A stretch of DNA of 64,000 nucleotides from Macrophomina tecta. Lineage: Eukaryota > Ascomycota > Dothideomycetes > Botryosphaeriales > Botryosphaeriaceae. The notes beneath the pieces were generated by a model. That model saw only the letters and a program-made list of their open reading frames with translations. It did no database searches and was not told the origin of the DNA. Below, in pieces: positions 44,696 through 57,370 of the stretch. Made by a program: the position numbers and the translations under genes. The first letter of the stretch is position 1. Every line of letters begins with the position of its first letter. Location: positions 186,001-250,000 of the forward strand of contig JAKSGN010000039.1 of assembly GCA_024180945.1 (NCBI GenBank). Reading direction: 5' to 3'.

Positions 44696-45181
44696 TACTA
44701 GTATAATAGTAGCCTCTTTTACTAGGCTTTAGAATCGCCTAGTAGGGTTAAATAGCTAAAGAATTTACCTTAAAAAATAAGAGAAGAATAAAGAATTAAA
44801 ATAATAGTAGTAATTACGTAATATATTAGTATACGATACGCGTTAGGCTTATTACCTCTAATAGGATTATATTAAAACTTTAAGTTAATTATAAAGATTA
44901 GAGTACTATCTAAGAAGTATCTCTATATACTATAGAAAAGTTATAATAATCTAGTATAGTATTTAGATCTTATATAATCCTAGTAGATCTTAGATTAATA
45001 GTAATCTAAAGAATAAGTCTTAGATTAGTAAAGATCTAAGAGTAGATTCTATATATAACCTAGACGCTAAAGTTTATTTTTTAGAATCTAACTTCTATTC
45101 TTCTAAGCTAAATAATAGTAATATTTATTTTATTTACTATTACGTAACGTACTTTTTTACTAATTTTCTAGATTCTATATA

Positions 45182-45243
45182 ACATGTTTCACCACTCAGT
45201 GGGCCACACCAGTCAGTGGGCCACCCCACCAACACCAAAACGC
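45182..45243 (+). repeat. pogo-2 left terminal inverted repeat
   Basis: 62 bp, ACATGTTTCACC to CCAAAACGC. Differs from the right repeat only at the third base (A for G). Two TCAGTGGGCCAC boxes 17 bp apart. Confidence 0.95.
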
Positions 45244-45262
45244 GTCCTCGTGCAAATCAACA

Positions 45263-46888
45263 ATGACATCAACACAGAACCTCGAATCACCCCAGAAAGA
45301 GGGCAGACTACTCCTTGCTAAGCATGCTGTTCAAAACGATCGAGTTTCGAGCATTCGCAAGGCTGCAACATCGTACGATATACCTCGAACTACTCTCCAA
45401 CGTCGTCTTGATGGAACGGCCTCACAAAGCGCGTCTAATTCGCAAAAACGAAAGCTACAGCCGTCCGAGGAAAAGGCTTTGGTTGAGTGGATCCTAAGCC
45501 TCGATCGGCGAGGATTCCCTCCCCAGATTATCGATGTACGAAGGATGGCGGACTGTTTACTGGCAGCGCGCGGCCATAATCCTCCACCTCAGCCAGTCGG
45601 CAAGAATTGGACATCTCGGTTTATCAACAACCAGCCTAAGCTTAAAACGAAATGGAATCGAAAGTTCCATTCACAACGCGCCAAATGCGAGGATCCAGAC
45701 ACAATTAACGCGTGGTTTACGCGTGTTCAAGAGACGCGTCAGTTGTACGGCATTCTCGATGACGACGTCTACAATTTTGACGAGACAGGATTTATGATGG
45801 GTGTAGTTGCGACATCTAAGGTTGTTACAAGCTCCGATACGATCGGCCGAGCAGTTGTCGTACAGCCAGGAAACCGTGAGTGGACAACGGCGATCGAGGG
45901 CATCAACGCGTCCGGCTGGGCGATTCCGCCGTTCATCATCCTCGCCGGAAAGGTCCACCAGTCAAACTGGTATCGAGGACTGCCGGCTGACTGGGTAATT
46001 GCTGTAAGCAGCAATGGCTGGACGACTGACCAGCTCGGATTTGAATGGATCAAGCACTTCAATACGCACACAGAGTCCTGTACAAAGGGAGCCTACCGTC
46101 TACTCTTCCTCGACGGCCACAGCAGCCATGCAACACCTGAATTTGACCAATACTGCATTTCAAACAACATTATCGCGCTCTGCATGCCTGCGCATACATC
46201 GCACCTTCTCCAGCCGCTTGATGTAAGCTGCTTCTCCCCTCTTAAGCGCTTGTACGGTCAGGAGGTTCAAGAAAGCGTCCGCCAAGGAATCCACCATATC
46301 GACAAAGATGACTTTCTCGCAATATACTCGAGGGTGCGCCCATCAGTATTTACGAGTCAAAACATTAGAAGTGGATTTCAAGCCACGGGGCTTATACCGT
46401 GCAACCCACAACGCGTCTTATCGTCGCTTACCGTCACCAAAACACCCTCTCCACCAGCTACAGCTAATGGACACGCACCTCAGTGGACGTCGGAAACACC
46501 TCATACTCTAACCCAGCTAGAGCAACAGGCTCGGCTTATACGGGATCTTATTCAACGCCAATCGCAGAGCCCGACAAGCCAGGCATTTAGTCAACTTGTG
46601 AAGGGATGTCAGATGGCGATGAATTCAGCTGTGATACTTGCAAAGGAGAATTCGGAGCTTCGCGCGACTAACCAACGGCGAAAACAGAAGCAGCAATACC
46701 GGCGAAGATATATTGCACAGGGAGGCGCTCTGCAGGCTCAGCAGGGGCAGTTCTTAGTTCACGGGATAGGAAATGGGGAACAAGAGGCTGATCAACGGGA
46801 GGCGACGGCTGTACGGCAACGCGCGCCACCGACGTGCAGCAATTGTCATTTACAAGGCCACACGATTCGCCGATGTCCTAATAACTAG
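45263..46888 (+). CDS. pogo/Fot-type DDE transposase with C-terminal zinc knuckle
   Basis: 541 aa, no intron, ATG 20 bp after the left terminal repeat. The N-terminal helix-turn-helix (about 14-50: SSIRKAATSYDIPRTTLQRR) is of pipsqueak type, followed by a CENP-B-type DNA-binding domain (about 69-128). The DDE superfamily endonuclease core has D173 (YNFDETGF), D284 (LLFLDGHSSH) and D320 (HLLQPLDVSCF), spaced D-35-D as in Fot/pogo elements. The C-terminal basic helix (about 450-485) is followed by a CCHC knuckle C525, C528, H533, C538 (CSNCHLQGHTIRRC), unusual for a cut-and-paste transposase. Complete and undamaged, so probably able to cut and paste itself and the defective copy pogo-1 if the terminal repeats are recognised. 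Confidence 0.96.
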   Translation: MTSTQNLESPQKEGRLLLAKHAVQNDRVSSIRKAATSYDIPRTTLQRRLDGTASQSASNSQKRKLQPSEEKALVEWILSLDRRGFPPQIIDVRRMADCLLAARGHNPPPQPVGKNWTSRFINNQPKLKTKWNRKFHSQRAKCEDPDTINAWFTRVQETRQLYGILDDDVYNFDETGFMMGVVATSKVVTSSDTIGRAVVVQPGNREWTTAIEGINASGWAIPPFIILAGKVHQSNWYRGLPADWVIAVSSNGWTTDQLGFEWIKHFNTHTESCTKGAYRLLFLDGHSSHATPEFDQYCISNNIIALCMPAHTSHLLQPLDVSCFSPLKRLYGQEVQESVRQGIHHIDKDDFLAIYSRVRPSVFTSQNIRSGFQATGLIPCNPQRVLSSLTVTKTPSPPATANGHAPQWTSETPHTLTQLEQQARLIRDLIQRQSQSPTSQAFSQLVKGCQMAMNSAVILAKENSELRATNQRRKQKQQYRRRYIAQGGALQAQQGQFLVHGIGNGEQEADQREATAVRQRAPPTCSNCHLQGHTIRRCPNN

Positions 46889-46952
46889 AGAGTGGTCAGA
46901 TAGGGATTTTGATTAAATTAAAGGCGTTATGGTGAAATAACTGTACTAATAA

Positions 46953-47014
46953 GCGTTTTGGTGTTGGTGGGGTGGCCCACTGACTGGTGTGGCCCACTGA
47001 GTGGTGAAACACGT
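46953..47014 (-). repeat. pogo-2 right terminal inverted repeat
   Basis: 62 bp inverted partner of 45182-45243, with the consensus ACGTGTTTCACC end as in pogo-1. Confidence 0.95.
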
Positions 47015-47273
47015 TATAGCTTTTATTAAGAGAGTATTATTTCTATAGACTATAGTCTCTTATAACTCTATCTAGTCTTTTCTATATGGGCTCTATTTTC
47101 TTAAGGAAATTATTTTTTTATAAAATCTAGTATTATTACTTAATTCTAACTAAGCTTTCTAAGTATTATTCTTTAGTAATTAGTAATTTTTTATAGAATT
47201 TCTTTCTATAAGGGTTTCTATTTCTTAGAAAATATTTATCTATATAAGACTATTATCTATAGGGTTCGTAATA

Positions 47274-48295
47274 ACTAGTAACTATAAGAGTTATATATAT
47301 TCTTACTCTAAGTTTTTATTAATATATTTTTATAGAGCTTTAGTCTCTATCTTTAATAAGAAGTAAATAGACTTAAATACTAATTATATTTTTAAAAGTA
47401 AGAATATTATATAATTTTATAGCTAATATTTTAGTAGTTATTCTTTATCTTTTTCTTAGAATATTTTTAATATATTCTAAAACTTTTATAGAACTATTTT
47501 TAGTTCTAGTATAGATATTAATTTATTTATAGTAGGCCTTATAATTTTTCTAAGGTTTACGCTAATCTTAGCTACTAAAATATCTTTATTATTATAGCTC
47601 TTATATTTAAGAAAACTAGTATTTACTTTATCTAAGTAGCTATACTATTTATTAAGTTTTTAGAAGTAGTTTTTTTTAATTAGCTTCAGATTATTCTTAT
47701 TCTTATTTATAAGGCTCTATATTATATAAATAAGAGTTTTTTACTTAGTATCTTAACTAGATTTTATATAAACTATATAGGTCTTTTTTTCTTATTTTAT
47801 TATAAGCTTTAGTACTTAGTAGCTAATTTATCTAATATTTATAAGTATATTATTATTCTATTATTTTAGCTTAAAGATTTTACTCTAGCTTTTTAACTCT
47901 AGTACTTTTTTTAGCTCTATTAGCTTCTTTTTACTATTATAAGATAATACCTATAATATTTATTAAAAAATATAATAGTCTTTTTTCTTTAGCTAATATA
48001 TAGCTTATAAGTCTTTAGCTATAATATTTCTAGAATAATATCGTATCTAGAAATTATTACTATATTAAGATTAATTTATTTTTAATAATTTTTAATAGTA
48101 AGTAGTATTTTTTATATTTTAATTTATATTTAGCTATTTTTATATTCTACTAGAGAGCTATTTATTATACTTAGCTAATAAGAGTAGTTTTTAGCTTTCT
48201 AAAATAGTTAGTTCTTAATAATAAACTTAGAATTAATAAATATATCTTATATACTACTATTAATTATAGCTACTATATTTTTTCTATAGAATATA
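47274..48295 (-). pseudogene. Gypsy1 gag-type remnant, minus strand, heavily RIP-mutated
   Basis: The minus strand of about 47855-48010 aligns with the first 130 bp of the window (Gypsy1-A), for instance AGAAGCTAATAGAGCTA versus AGAAGCCAATAGAGCTA. It is therefore the gag/pol-boundary part of a Gypsy1 copy. No readable protein. Lies between the minus LTR and the plus array. Confidence 0.6.
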
Positions 48296-49091
48296 TGTTA
48301 CGAACCCCCGGGGATAAGGGCTTTATAACCCCACGGGCTAAGAGCCCGCATGGGAAAAGGTACCGTAGGGGCTAGAAATTCTTACGAATAGTAAAGCCAT
48401 ATAACTAAGGCGCCCATATAGAAAAACTAGCCTTAAGGAAAAACGGCGCGTACGGGCCTAGGCTAGGCAATAATAGAAGCCTATATGGGAATAACGCCTA
48501 CGCGGCGTAGCAATATACTAAGGGTAGAATCCCGTAGAAAAAGAATTAGTTATGGAAGTATACTTAGCTAAACTAGATAGTAAGTATAGAAGTATATATC
48601 CTTACTAAAGATAGAAGATAGAACCCAGGAAACTAACTTTTAAGTACGAAGAACGAATAAGAGAAAGGCGAATATATCGTTTATTTATTAAGAAAGAAGT
48701 CGGATTCTAGAAAATGAGTATTAGCGCCTAAGTTATATAGGACCTACTAGGCCTACTCGAGGATTAGAAGCCTTAGTACTAATCTAATTCTTAGATTAAT
48801 CTAATACTATAACTAATCTAATAATTATTCTAATTCCTAGATTATTATAGCTTTTCTATAGTATATAGAATATACTTATTAGATAGTACTTTAGCCTTCG
48901 TAGTTAACTTAAGATTCTAATATAGACTTATTAGAGGTAATAAGCCTAACGCGTACCGCATACTAATTTATTATGTAACCGCTATCTATTATTCTAATTC
49001 TTTACCCTTCTCTTATTCTTTAAGGTAAACCTTACCGCTATCTAACTCTACTAGATAACTCCGAAGCCTAGTAGAAGAGGCCGCCGTTATA
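48296..49091 (+). repeat. Gypsy1 array LTR 1
   Basis: 796 bp. The only copy keeping the original first bases TGTTACGAACCCCCGGGG. Ends GCCGCCGTTATA. The following CTTTAACTACTATTCT probably includes the primer-binding site; the same stretch follows Gypsy2 LTRs (59312, and 43069 reversed). Confidence 0.88.
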
Positions 49092-49599
49092 CTTTAACTA
49101 CTATTCTTATAAGGGAAGGTAGTTCCGAGAAGAGAAATACTTAATGATAAGATAGTATTACCCGATACTTAACGCTAACTAAGTAATATAATAAACGACG
49201 TAGATATAAATAATAACGGTTTTCTATAGCTAACTATAGCCGACTTCTTTTAGGTTATTTAAGATATATAAGGCTAGATCGGCGAACTTCGCAGATAACT
49301 CTAGGAGTAAACTAACGAGAATATCTAGCTCTACTAATAGATAGGCGAACTTCGTAACTAAGCTATTCTAGTGGCCTATACCCCGGCGCTAGTATACACT
49401 TTAATATCTATAGTGACTTAACCCCCTAATAAAAGTATGAAGACGGCTAAACTAGACCTATTCTATAGTAATTAAAAGAACCTTTAAACCTTTCTCTTAT
49501 AACTTAATCTATACTTCTTCTTTAACTCTAGAGACTGCCCCTAGAGAATTCGTAGAAAATATGATCTATCTGCTTACGGATAGATAGATATCGTTAAAC

Positions 49600-52500
49600 G
49601 AGGTATTTTAGTAGTTAAGGGTAACGTAGACCTTAGCGGAATTATAAGGCCTACTATAGATAAATTAGTACTAATATCGGAACTAGAAACCATTCTATAA
49701 GAATTCTAAGACCTCTAACGACTATTCTAGAAAAGGGGTAAAGGATAATTACTAGAATATAAACTATAGAACTCTAAGATACCCCTAATACCCGAAACGT
49801 AACCCGCGTTTAAGCCTATATACTCGCTTTTAGAGAAAGAGGCAGAGGCCTTAAGAAAGTATATTAAAAAGAACCTAGAACGAGGATATATACGCCCGTT
49901 ATTATTATTAGCTAGTTATTCTATTCTATTTATTCTATAGAAAAATGGTAAATTACGCCTCTATATTAACTATAGATAACTAAATAATATTACTATTAAA
50001 AACTAGTACCTTCTACCTTATATTAACGAGCTATAAGATAAACTCTATAACGCTAAGTATTTTACTAAGCTAGATTTTAGAGATAGCTACTACCTAGTCC
50101 GTATTAAGAAAGGGGAAGAGTGGAAAATAGTATTTTAAATAAGATTTAGATACTACGAGTATACGGTAATACTCTTTAGGTTTACTAACGTACCGACTAC
50201 CTTCTAGAGCTTAGTTAATGATATACTATGTTCGTATTTAGATATATTCGCTTTAGCTTACCTAGATAATATTCTAATATACTTAGAAACGCTCGAAGAA
50301 TATACCGAGTATATAAAAAAATCCTATAGATATTAGATAAACGAAACCTCTAAGTAGCCCTAGAAAAGAGCGAATAGTATACGTAAAAGATAGAGTACCT
50401 CGGGTTTATTATTACCCCTAGATATATTAGTATAGACGATAAAAAGCTAAACGCTATAAGAGACTAGCCTATACTAAAAACCGTTAGAGAAGTATAATTC
50501 TTTCTCGGATTTACTAACTTTTACCGGAAGTTTATTCTAAACTATACGAAGGTATCTATATCTCTTATAGACCTAATAAAGAGGAAACACGGATTCGTAT
50601 AAAAAGAAAGATAATAAATAGCCTTCGACTTACTAAAGTATATATTTATAGAGGTACTAGTTCTAGGTATCTATAATTCTAATTTATCTATTACGGTTAA
50701 GACTAACGCCTCCGACTACGCTATTAAAGTAGTCCTTAGCTAGCTAGATAAGTAAGATAGGCTATATTTTATCGCCTTTTATTTAAGAAAAATATTAGGT
50801 CCTAAAAAGAACTATAATATCTACGATAAGAAACTCCTAGCTATTATTACGGCCTTTAAAGAATAGAGATACTACCTCGAAGGGGCTAAATACTAAATTA
50901 TAGTATACTATAACTATAAGAACCTATTACACTTTACTACTACTAAGAAACTAAATCGATAATAGATTAGATAGGTCGAAGAACTAGCATTATATAATAT
51001 AAAGATTACCTATAGAAAGGGATCTAAGAACGCTCACGTAGACATACTAAGTAAACGAGACGACTATATTAAAGAAAAGCTAGGTCTATAACCTATAATA
51101 CTCGATATATAAGAAGACGGGTTTTTTATACCCGCTAGCCGTAGCTGCTAGATTACTGCTATTTATAATATCGAATAGATATAGCTTCGAGAAGAACTAG
51201 ACGACTCGCTTACTCTAGTTAGACTATTCGCCCTAGCGATATGCCTCGAAGGTAACGAATAGGAGCGTAAGATCCGAGAAGCCTATATAGATAACGTAAC
51301 GGCTTAAAAAATCGAAGAACTCGAAAATAACCCCTAGATAACTAAAAACGCAGACGGTATAATTCTATTTTTAGAATTAGTCTATGTTTCAGTTAAACTA
51401 CGGGAAGAACTTATAAAAGATATATATAAAGCTCTAGTATATAGTTATTAAAAAATAGATAAGATAATAAAGTAAATTATAAGAAACTACTATTTTCTAG
51501 AGCTTAGAAGAATCGTTTAACGAGTAATCTTATAATAAGATCTTTATATTAGAAGTAAGGCCGCGAGATATATATTCTACGAATTACTTTAGTTACTACC
51601 GGTATTAAAGCGCCCTTAGTAATCTATCTTACTAGACTTTATTACGAATCTATCTAAGTTAAGAGAACCGCTTACTAAGGTTAAGTATAACTCGATCCTA
51701 GTTATCATTAATAAAATAATAAAGTATATATACTACCTACTATACCTTAAATCGGTAAATACAGAAGAACTCGCCTATACGTTTCTAAGAATAATTTTTA
51801 GTAATTACGGGTTACTAGAAGAGCTCGTATTAAATAGAAATTAACTATTTATATCCCGATTCTAGTAAAGCCTTACTCGATAGCTTAGAGCTAAGTATAA
51901 GCTCTTAACTACGGCATACTCTTAAACAGATGGATAAATAAAATGGACGAATTAGACGCTAGAATAATACCTACGCTACTATCTTAACTACGTATAAGAT
52001 AACTAGGTTAGGCTACTACCGCTCGTATAATTCGCGTATAATAGCTTAAAGGTATTCGCTATATAAAAATCCCCATTCTACGCTAACTACGGGTATAAGC
52101 TAATAGCCTATAGATATCCGATACTAAGCGAGTTATTAGCCTAAAAAGAAATTCTTAAAGTAGACTAGCTAAAGATACTCTATATATAACTATACCTAGA
52201 CCTCGAATTCGTAGCCCTATAAATGGGTAAATACTATAATAGACGGTACTAGGAGGCACTAAAGCTTAAGAGAAAGAATAAAGTTTACCTCCTTAGTAAA
52301 AATTTTAAACGAAAAAAGAACGACCGACTAAGTAAAAAATTAGACTTTAAAAAAGTCGGTTTCTTCGAAATCGAGAAATAAATTGAGAAGGTTAATTTTC
52401 GCCTTAAGTTACTAGATACTATGTGGATATACCCCATATTTTATATCGCTCTACTCGAATCAATACTCTAAGACGCTACGCCATTACGCTAAATAGAAGA

Positions 52501-52740
52501 AATTATACCGGAAAATCTAGATGCCGACGAAAATAAGAACTAGGACGTAGAATAAGTCCTAGATAGTAGCTATATTAATGGTTAGTTTAGATACCTCCTT
52601 AGATAGAAGAGAGATTAGGATAATACCTAGAAACTACTAAAACTCTACGACTATTAAGAACTTATTAATAAGTTCTATCGCCGAAACCTAGATTAACTAA
52701 TACCGCTGACTCATCGTATATAAAGGACCCGAAATTAAAG
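49600..52740 (+). pseudogene. Gypsy1 array pol 1
   Basis: From the linker (DLSGIIRPT near 49630) through reverse transcriptase (AYLDNILIYLETLEEYTEYI near 50255), RNase H (near 50700-51050), integrase (about 51570-52120) and chromodomain (about 52550-52690). Stops throughout. Integrase and RT catalytic Asp codons are partly GAT/GAC to AAT. Confidence 0.85.
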
Positions 52741-53432
52741 TTAGAAAACGGAGACTACCGCGCCTAATTAACTAAACTGGCACCCTTGGAAGGCGTAGAC
52801 CCCGAACTAGCGCTAGGAGACCTAATAGACTAGGGCGGATCTATAGCGTTATCGGCTAAGGCATCGCTACGTAAACGCTTTAACGATCTCCCCGCCTTGG
52901 TATTTTTAGGGTTAACGGGATCCCTAGCCTCGCGAGCCGATTTAAGGCGATCTAGCTCCTTAAGCTCCTTTACTATCTAAACCTTCCGGGAAATTATTAG
53001 ATTAGCCCGGCGATGTAATAGTTCCCGTTGCTTTTCTATACGGTCTAAACGAGCTATAGAAGCGCGTAACTTTTAACGTATCTTCTACTCGTCCCGCTCG
53101 ACCTTTAATAAAGCCTAACGAATGCGGAGAACTAAGAGAGACGATTAGATAAGAAATAGACTAGAAAAGAAAGACGTATAATTAGAATTATCTAAACTAC
53201 TAGCATTATAAGTAGATTTTCCCTAGCGAGTATACTTTCTATAACGGGCGTAAACCCTATCTATCTTATAAGATACGAAAGAAGAATCCAACTTATCTTT
53301 ACTAGCGTTAGTAAGAAGGTAAGAAGAATAAGAAAGAGATATCGCGAAACTATCTCGATTAATCTCGTCGCCTAGAACTAAATATTTAGCACGCTACGTA
53401 GGACGCTTACGCTTTCGAGATTTAGACGATAT
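52740..53432 (-). pseudogene. Antisense accessory ORF, array copy 1
   Basis: Start codon now ATA at 53432. Reads SSKSRKRKRPT, DSFAISLSYSSYLL, ARYRKYTR, then LRASIARLDRIEKQRELLHR and KELKELDRLKSARGSRD. NPKNTKAGRSLKRLRSDALA follows, with the same terminal stop position as the other copies (TAG, then SIRSP). This copy preserves the coiled-coil-like part best. Stops are RIP-type. Function unknown. Confidence 0.7.
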
Positions 53433-53532
53433 AGTAGAAAACTTATAGAAAAAGAAAGAAGAAGAAAAGGACCTAAAGATATAAAGCCTATAGATAAATC
53501 TTTGGGCCGAAGATCCTTAAGGGGGGGAATAG

Positions 53533-54262
53533 TATTACGAACCCTAGAGGACAAGGGCTTTATAACCCTATAAATAGAAGGCCCGTACGGGAAGAAGTAC
53601 CGTAGGGACTAGAAATCCTTACGGGTAGTAGAGCCGCACGGCTAGAACGCCCGCACGGGAAACCTAGCCTTAAGAAAAGACAGCGCGTATAGCCCCGGAC
53701 TAGATAGTAATAGAGAACCCATAGGGGAATAATATAACCTAGGGCCGTTAGTAATGTTGGGCGGTTAGATAGGCAGAATACACGCCTACTAAGAGTAAGA
53801 GATAGGTTCTAGAAAACTAACTTCGGGCGTAAGAAAAATGCATAAGGAAATAGCGAATATACTGTTCGCTTATTAAGGATAGAAGTCGGGTTCTGGAAAA
53901 TAGGCCTTAGTGCCTAAGTTACGTAAAGACCTACTAAGGCCCATCTTAGATCTATACTAATCTAAGGCTTACAGATCTAAACCCTAAAGATCTAATATAT
54001 ATAGATCTAGATTATTATAGCTCTCCTACCTATATATAAAATATACTTATTAGATAGTACTTTAACCTTTGTAGTTAACTTAAGATTCCAATATAGACTT
54101 ATTAGAGGTAATAAGCCTAACGCGTACTGCGTACTAACTTATTACGTAACTACTACCTATCGTTCTAATTCTTTACCCTTCTCTTATTCTTTAAGGTAAA
54201 CTTTACCGCTACCTAACCCCGCTAGGTAACTCCGAAGCCTAGTAGAAGAGGCCGCCATTATA
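53533..54262 (+). repeat. Gypsy1 array LTR 2 (shared)
   Basis: 730 bp, TATTACGAACCCT to GCCGCCATTATA, preceded by the purine tract CTTAAGGGGGGGAA. Serves as 3' LTR of the first unit and as 5' LTR of the second. Confidence 0.88.
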
Positions 54263-57200
54263 TAAGGTTAGCGTAGACCTTAGTAGAATTATAAGGCCTA
54301 TTATAAATAAATTAGTATTTATACTAGAATTAGAGATAGTTCTATAGAAGTTCTAGGATATACTAAGAATATTCTAAGAAAGAGGTAAAGAATAACTACT
54401 AAAGTATTAGCTATAGAATTATAAGATACCTCTACTTTCGAGAATATAATCTACTTTTAAGCCTATTTACTTCTTATCTAAGGTAGAGGCCGAAGCATTA
54501 TAGAAGTATATTAATAAAAACCTAGAACGAGGATATATACGACCCTTATAGTCGTTAGTAGAATACTCTATTCTATTTATTTCTAAAAAGAATAGTAAGC
54601 TCCGCCTCTACGTTAACTATAGATAGCTAAATAATATTATAGTAAAAAACTAATATTTACTACCTTATATTAACAAACTATAGAATAAGCTCTATAACGC
54701 TAAGTTCTTTATAAAATTAGACCTTCGAGAGGATTACTACCTAGTCTATATTAAGAAAGGTAAAGAATAGAAAATAGCATTCCGAACGCGATTTAGATAT
54801 TACGAGTATATAGTAATATCTTTTAGGCTTACTAACGTACTAACTACCTTCTAGAGCTTAGTTAATGATATTCTACGTCCGTATTTAGACGTATTCGCCT
54901 TAGCTTACCTAGATAATATTCTAATATACTCGGAGACGCTCGAAGAATATACTAAGTATATAAGAAAAGTTCTAAAGGCCTTAGACGAATGAAATCTCTA
55001 AGTAGCCCTAGAAAAGAGCGAATAGTATACGTAAAGAATAGAATACCTAGGGTTTATTATTACTCTAGAATATATCGGCATGGACGATAAGAAACTAGAC
55101 GTAATTAGAGACTAGCCGATATCGCGAATCGTTAAAGAAGTATAATTCTTTCTTAGATTCGCTAACTTTTATCAGAAGTCTATTAGAAACTACGCTAAGA
55201 TAGTGGCACCTTTAATAGATATTACTAAGAAAGAATATAGGTTTATATAGAAAGAAAGATAATAACGAGCGTTTAACTTACTAAAGCGGATGTTTATAAA
55301 AGTATCGGTTCTAGGGCTCTATAATCTAGATCTGCTAATTACGGTAGAAACCGACGCTTTAGACTACGCTATAGGAGCCGTACTTAGTTAGCCGGACGAA
55401 GAAGATAGGCTATATTCTATCGCCTACTACTTAAGAAAAATAACGCCGGCCGAAAAGAACTACGATATTTATGATAAAGAACTCTTAGCTATAGTTATAG
55501 CTTTTAAAAAAAAGAGATACTACCTTAAAGGCACTAAGTACTAGATTATAGTCTACTACGACTATAAGAACCTCTCGTACTTTACTACTACTAAGAAATT
55601 AAACCGATAATAAGTTCGATAGGCTAAAGAACTAGCGTCCTATAATATAAAGATTATCTATAGAAAGGGATCTAAGAATGCTTACGCTAATGCGTTAAGT
55701 AGACGAGCCGACTATATTAAAGAAAAGCTAGGTTCGCAATCTATAATACTTAATACGTAGAAGAACGGGTCTTTTATACCCGCTAGCTATAGCCGCTAGA
55801 TTATAGCTATTTATAGCCTAGAATAAACGTGGCTTAAAGAAGAACTAGACGACTCGCTTATTTTAATTAGACTATTCGCCCTAGCGATACGCCTCGAAGG
55901 TAACGAATAGGAGTAGAAGATTCGAGAAGCCTATATAAATAACGTAACGGCTTAAGAAATTAGAGAACTCGACGACGACCCCCGAGTAACTAGAAACGTA
56001 GATAGTATAATTCTATTTTTAGAATTAGTCTACGTTTCGGTTAAACTATAGGAAGAGCTCGTAAAGGATATATATAAAGCCCTAGTATATAGTTATTAAG
56101 AAATAGATAAAACGATAGAGCGAATTATAAGAAGCTACTATTTTCTAGGACTAAGAAGAACCGTTTAATAAGTAGTCTCGTAATGCGATCTTTATATTAA
56201 AAGTAAGGCCGTGAGGTATATACTCTACGAACTACTTTAGTCGCTATTAGTACCGAAGCGTCCTTAGTAATCTATCTCGCTAGACTTTATTACGGATCTA
56301 CCTAAGTTAGAAGAACCACTTACTAAGGTTAAGTATAACTCGATCTTAGTTATCGTTAATAGAATAATAAAATATATATACTATTTACTATATCTTAAGA
56401 CGGTAAATACGGAAGAACTCGCCTATACGTTTCTTAGAATAATTCTTAGTAACTATAGGTTACTAGAAGAGCTCGTATTAGATAAAGATTAGCTATTTAT
56501 ATCCCGATTCTAGTAGACGCTTACCCGCTAGCTTAGAGTAAAGTATAAGCTCTCGACCACGGTATATCTATAAATAGATAGATAGATAGAACGAATAAAT
56601 TAGATACTAGAATAGTACTTACGCTACTATCTTAATTACATATAAGATAATTAGGTCGAGCTACTACCACTCGTATAGTTCGCGTATAATAGCTTAAAAG
56701 CGTTAGCTACATAAGAATCTCTATTCTATATTAATTATGATTACGAGCCTATAGCTTATAAAGAGCTAATACTAAGCGAATTTCTAGCCTAAAAAGGAAT
56801 TCTTAAAGTAGACTAGCTAAAGGTACTTTATAAATAACTATACCTAGACCTCGAGTTCGTAGCCCTATAAATAGATAGATACTATAATAGATAGTACTAG
56901 GAGGTACTAAAGCTAAAGAAGGGGAATAAAGTTTACCTCCTTAGAAAAAATATTTAGATAAAACGGCCGAATAATAAATTAGACTTTAATCAGACCGTTC
57001 GAAATTAAAGAATAGATAGGAAAGATTAATTTCCGCCTTAGATTATCTAATACTATATAGATATATTCTATATTTTACATCTTACTCCTCGAACCGGTAC
57101 TAGAAAATGCCACGCTATTACACTAAACGGAAGAAATGCTACCAAAAAATCTAAACGCCGACGAAAATATAGACTAGGACGTAGAATAAGTCCTAGATAG

Positions 57201-57370
57201 CGACTATATTAACGGTTAATTTCGATACCTTCTTAAATAGAAAGGAGACTAGAATAATACTTAAAAACTACCGAAACTCTACGATTATTAAGAGCTTATT
57301 AATAAGTTTTATCGCTAAAACCTAGATCGACTAATACCGCCGACTCGTTATATATGAAGGACCTAAAATT
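54263..57370 (+). pseudogene. Gypsy1 array pol 2
   Basis: Starts AGGTTAGCGTAGACC immediately after the LTR, equal to position 432 of Gypsy1-A. RT near 54600-55180 (AYLDNILIYSETLEEYTKYI), RNase H, integrase (about 56260-56760) and chromodomain (about 57190-57330). Many stops. A deletion lies near 56985 compared with the other copies (KKIG missing before the RPFEI part). Confidence 0.85.

Larger units (their letters stand above)
45182..47014 (+). mobile_element. pogo-2: intact 1833-bp pogo/Fot-type transposon
   Basis: 62-bp terminal inverted repeats, TA duplications (45180-45181, 47015-47016) and one intact transposase gene. It stands out as GC-balanced sequence inside one of the most AT-rich parts of the window and shows no RIP mutations. 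It is therefore a late arrival. Confidence 0.96.
44702..47273 (-). repeat. Gypsy1 LTR, minus orientation, split by pogo-2
   Basis: Outer end at 47273 (reverse of TATTACGAACCCT) and inner end at 44702 (reverse of GGCTACTATTATA). Without pogo-2 it is about 740 bp, the family length. pogo-2 is inserted at a TA near the segment that equals AGAAGTCGGATTCTAG in other LTR copies. Confidence 0.8.
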
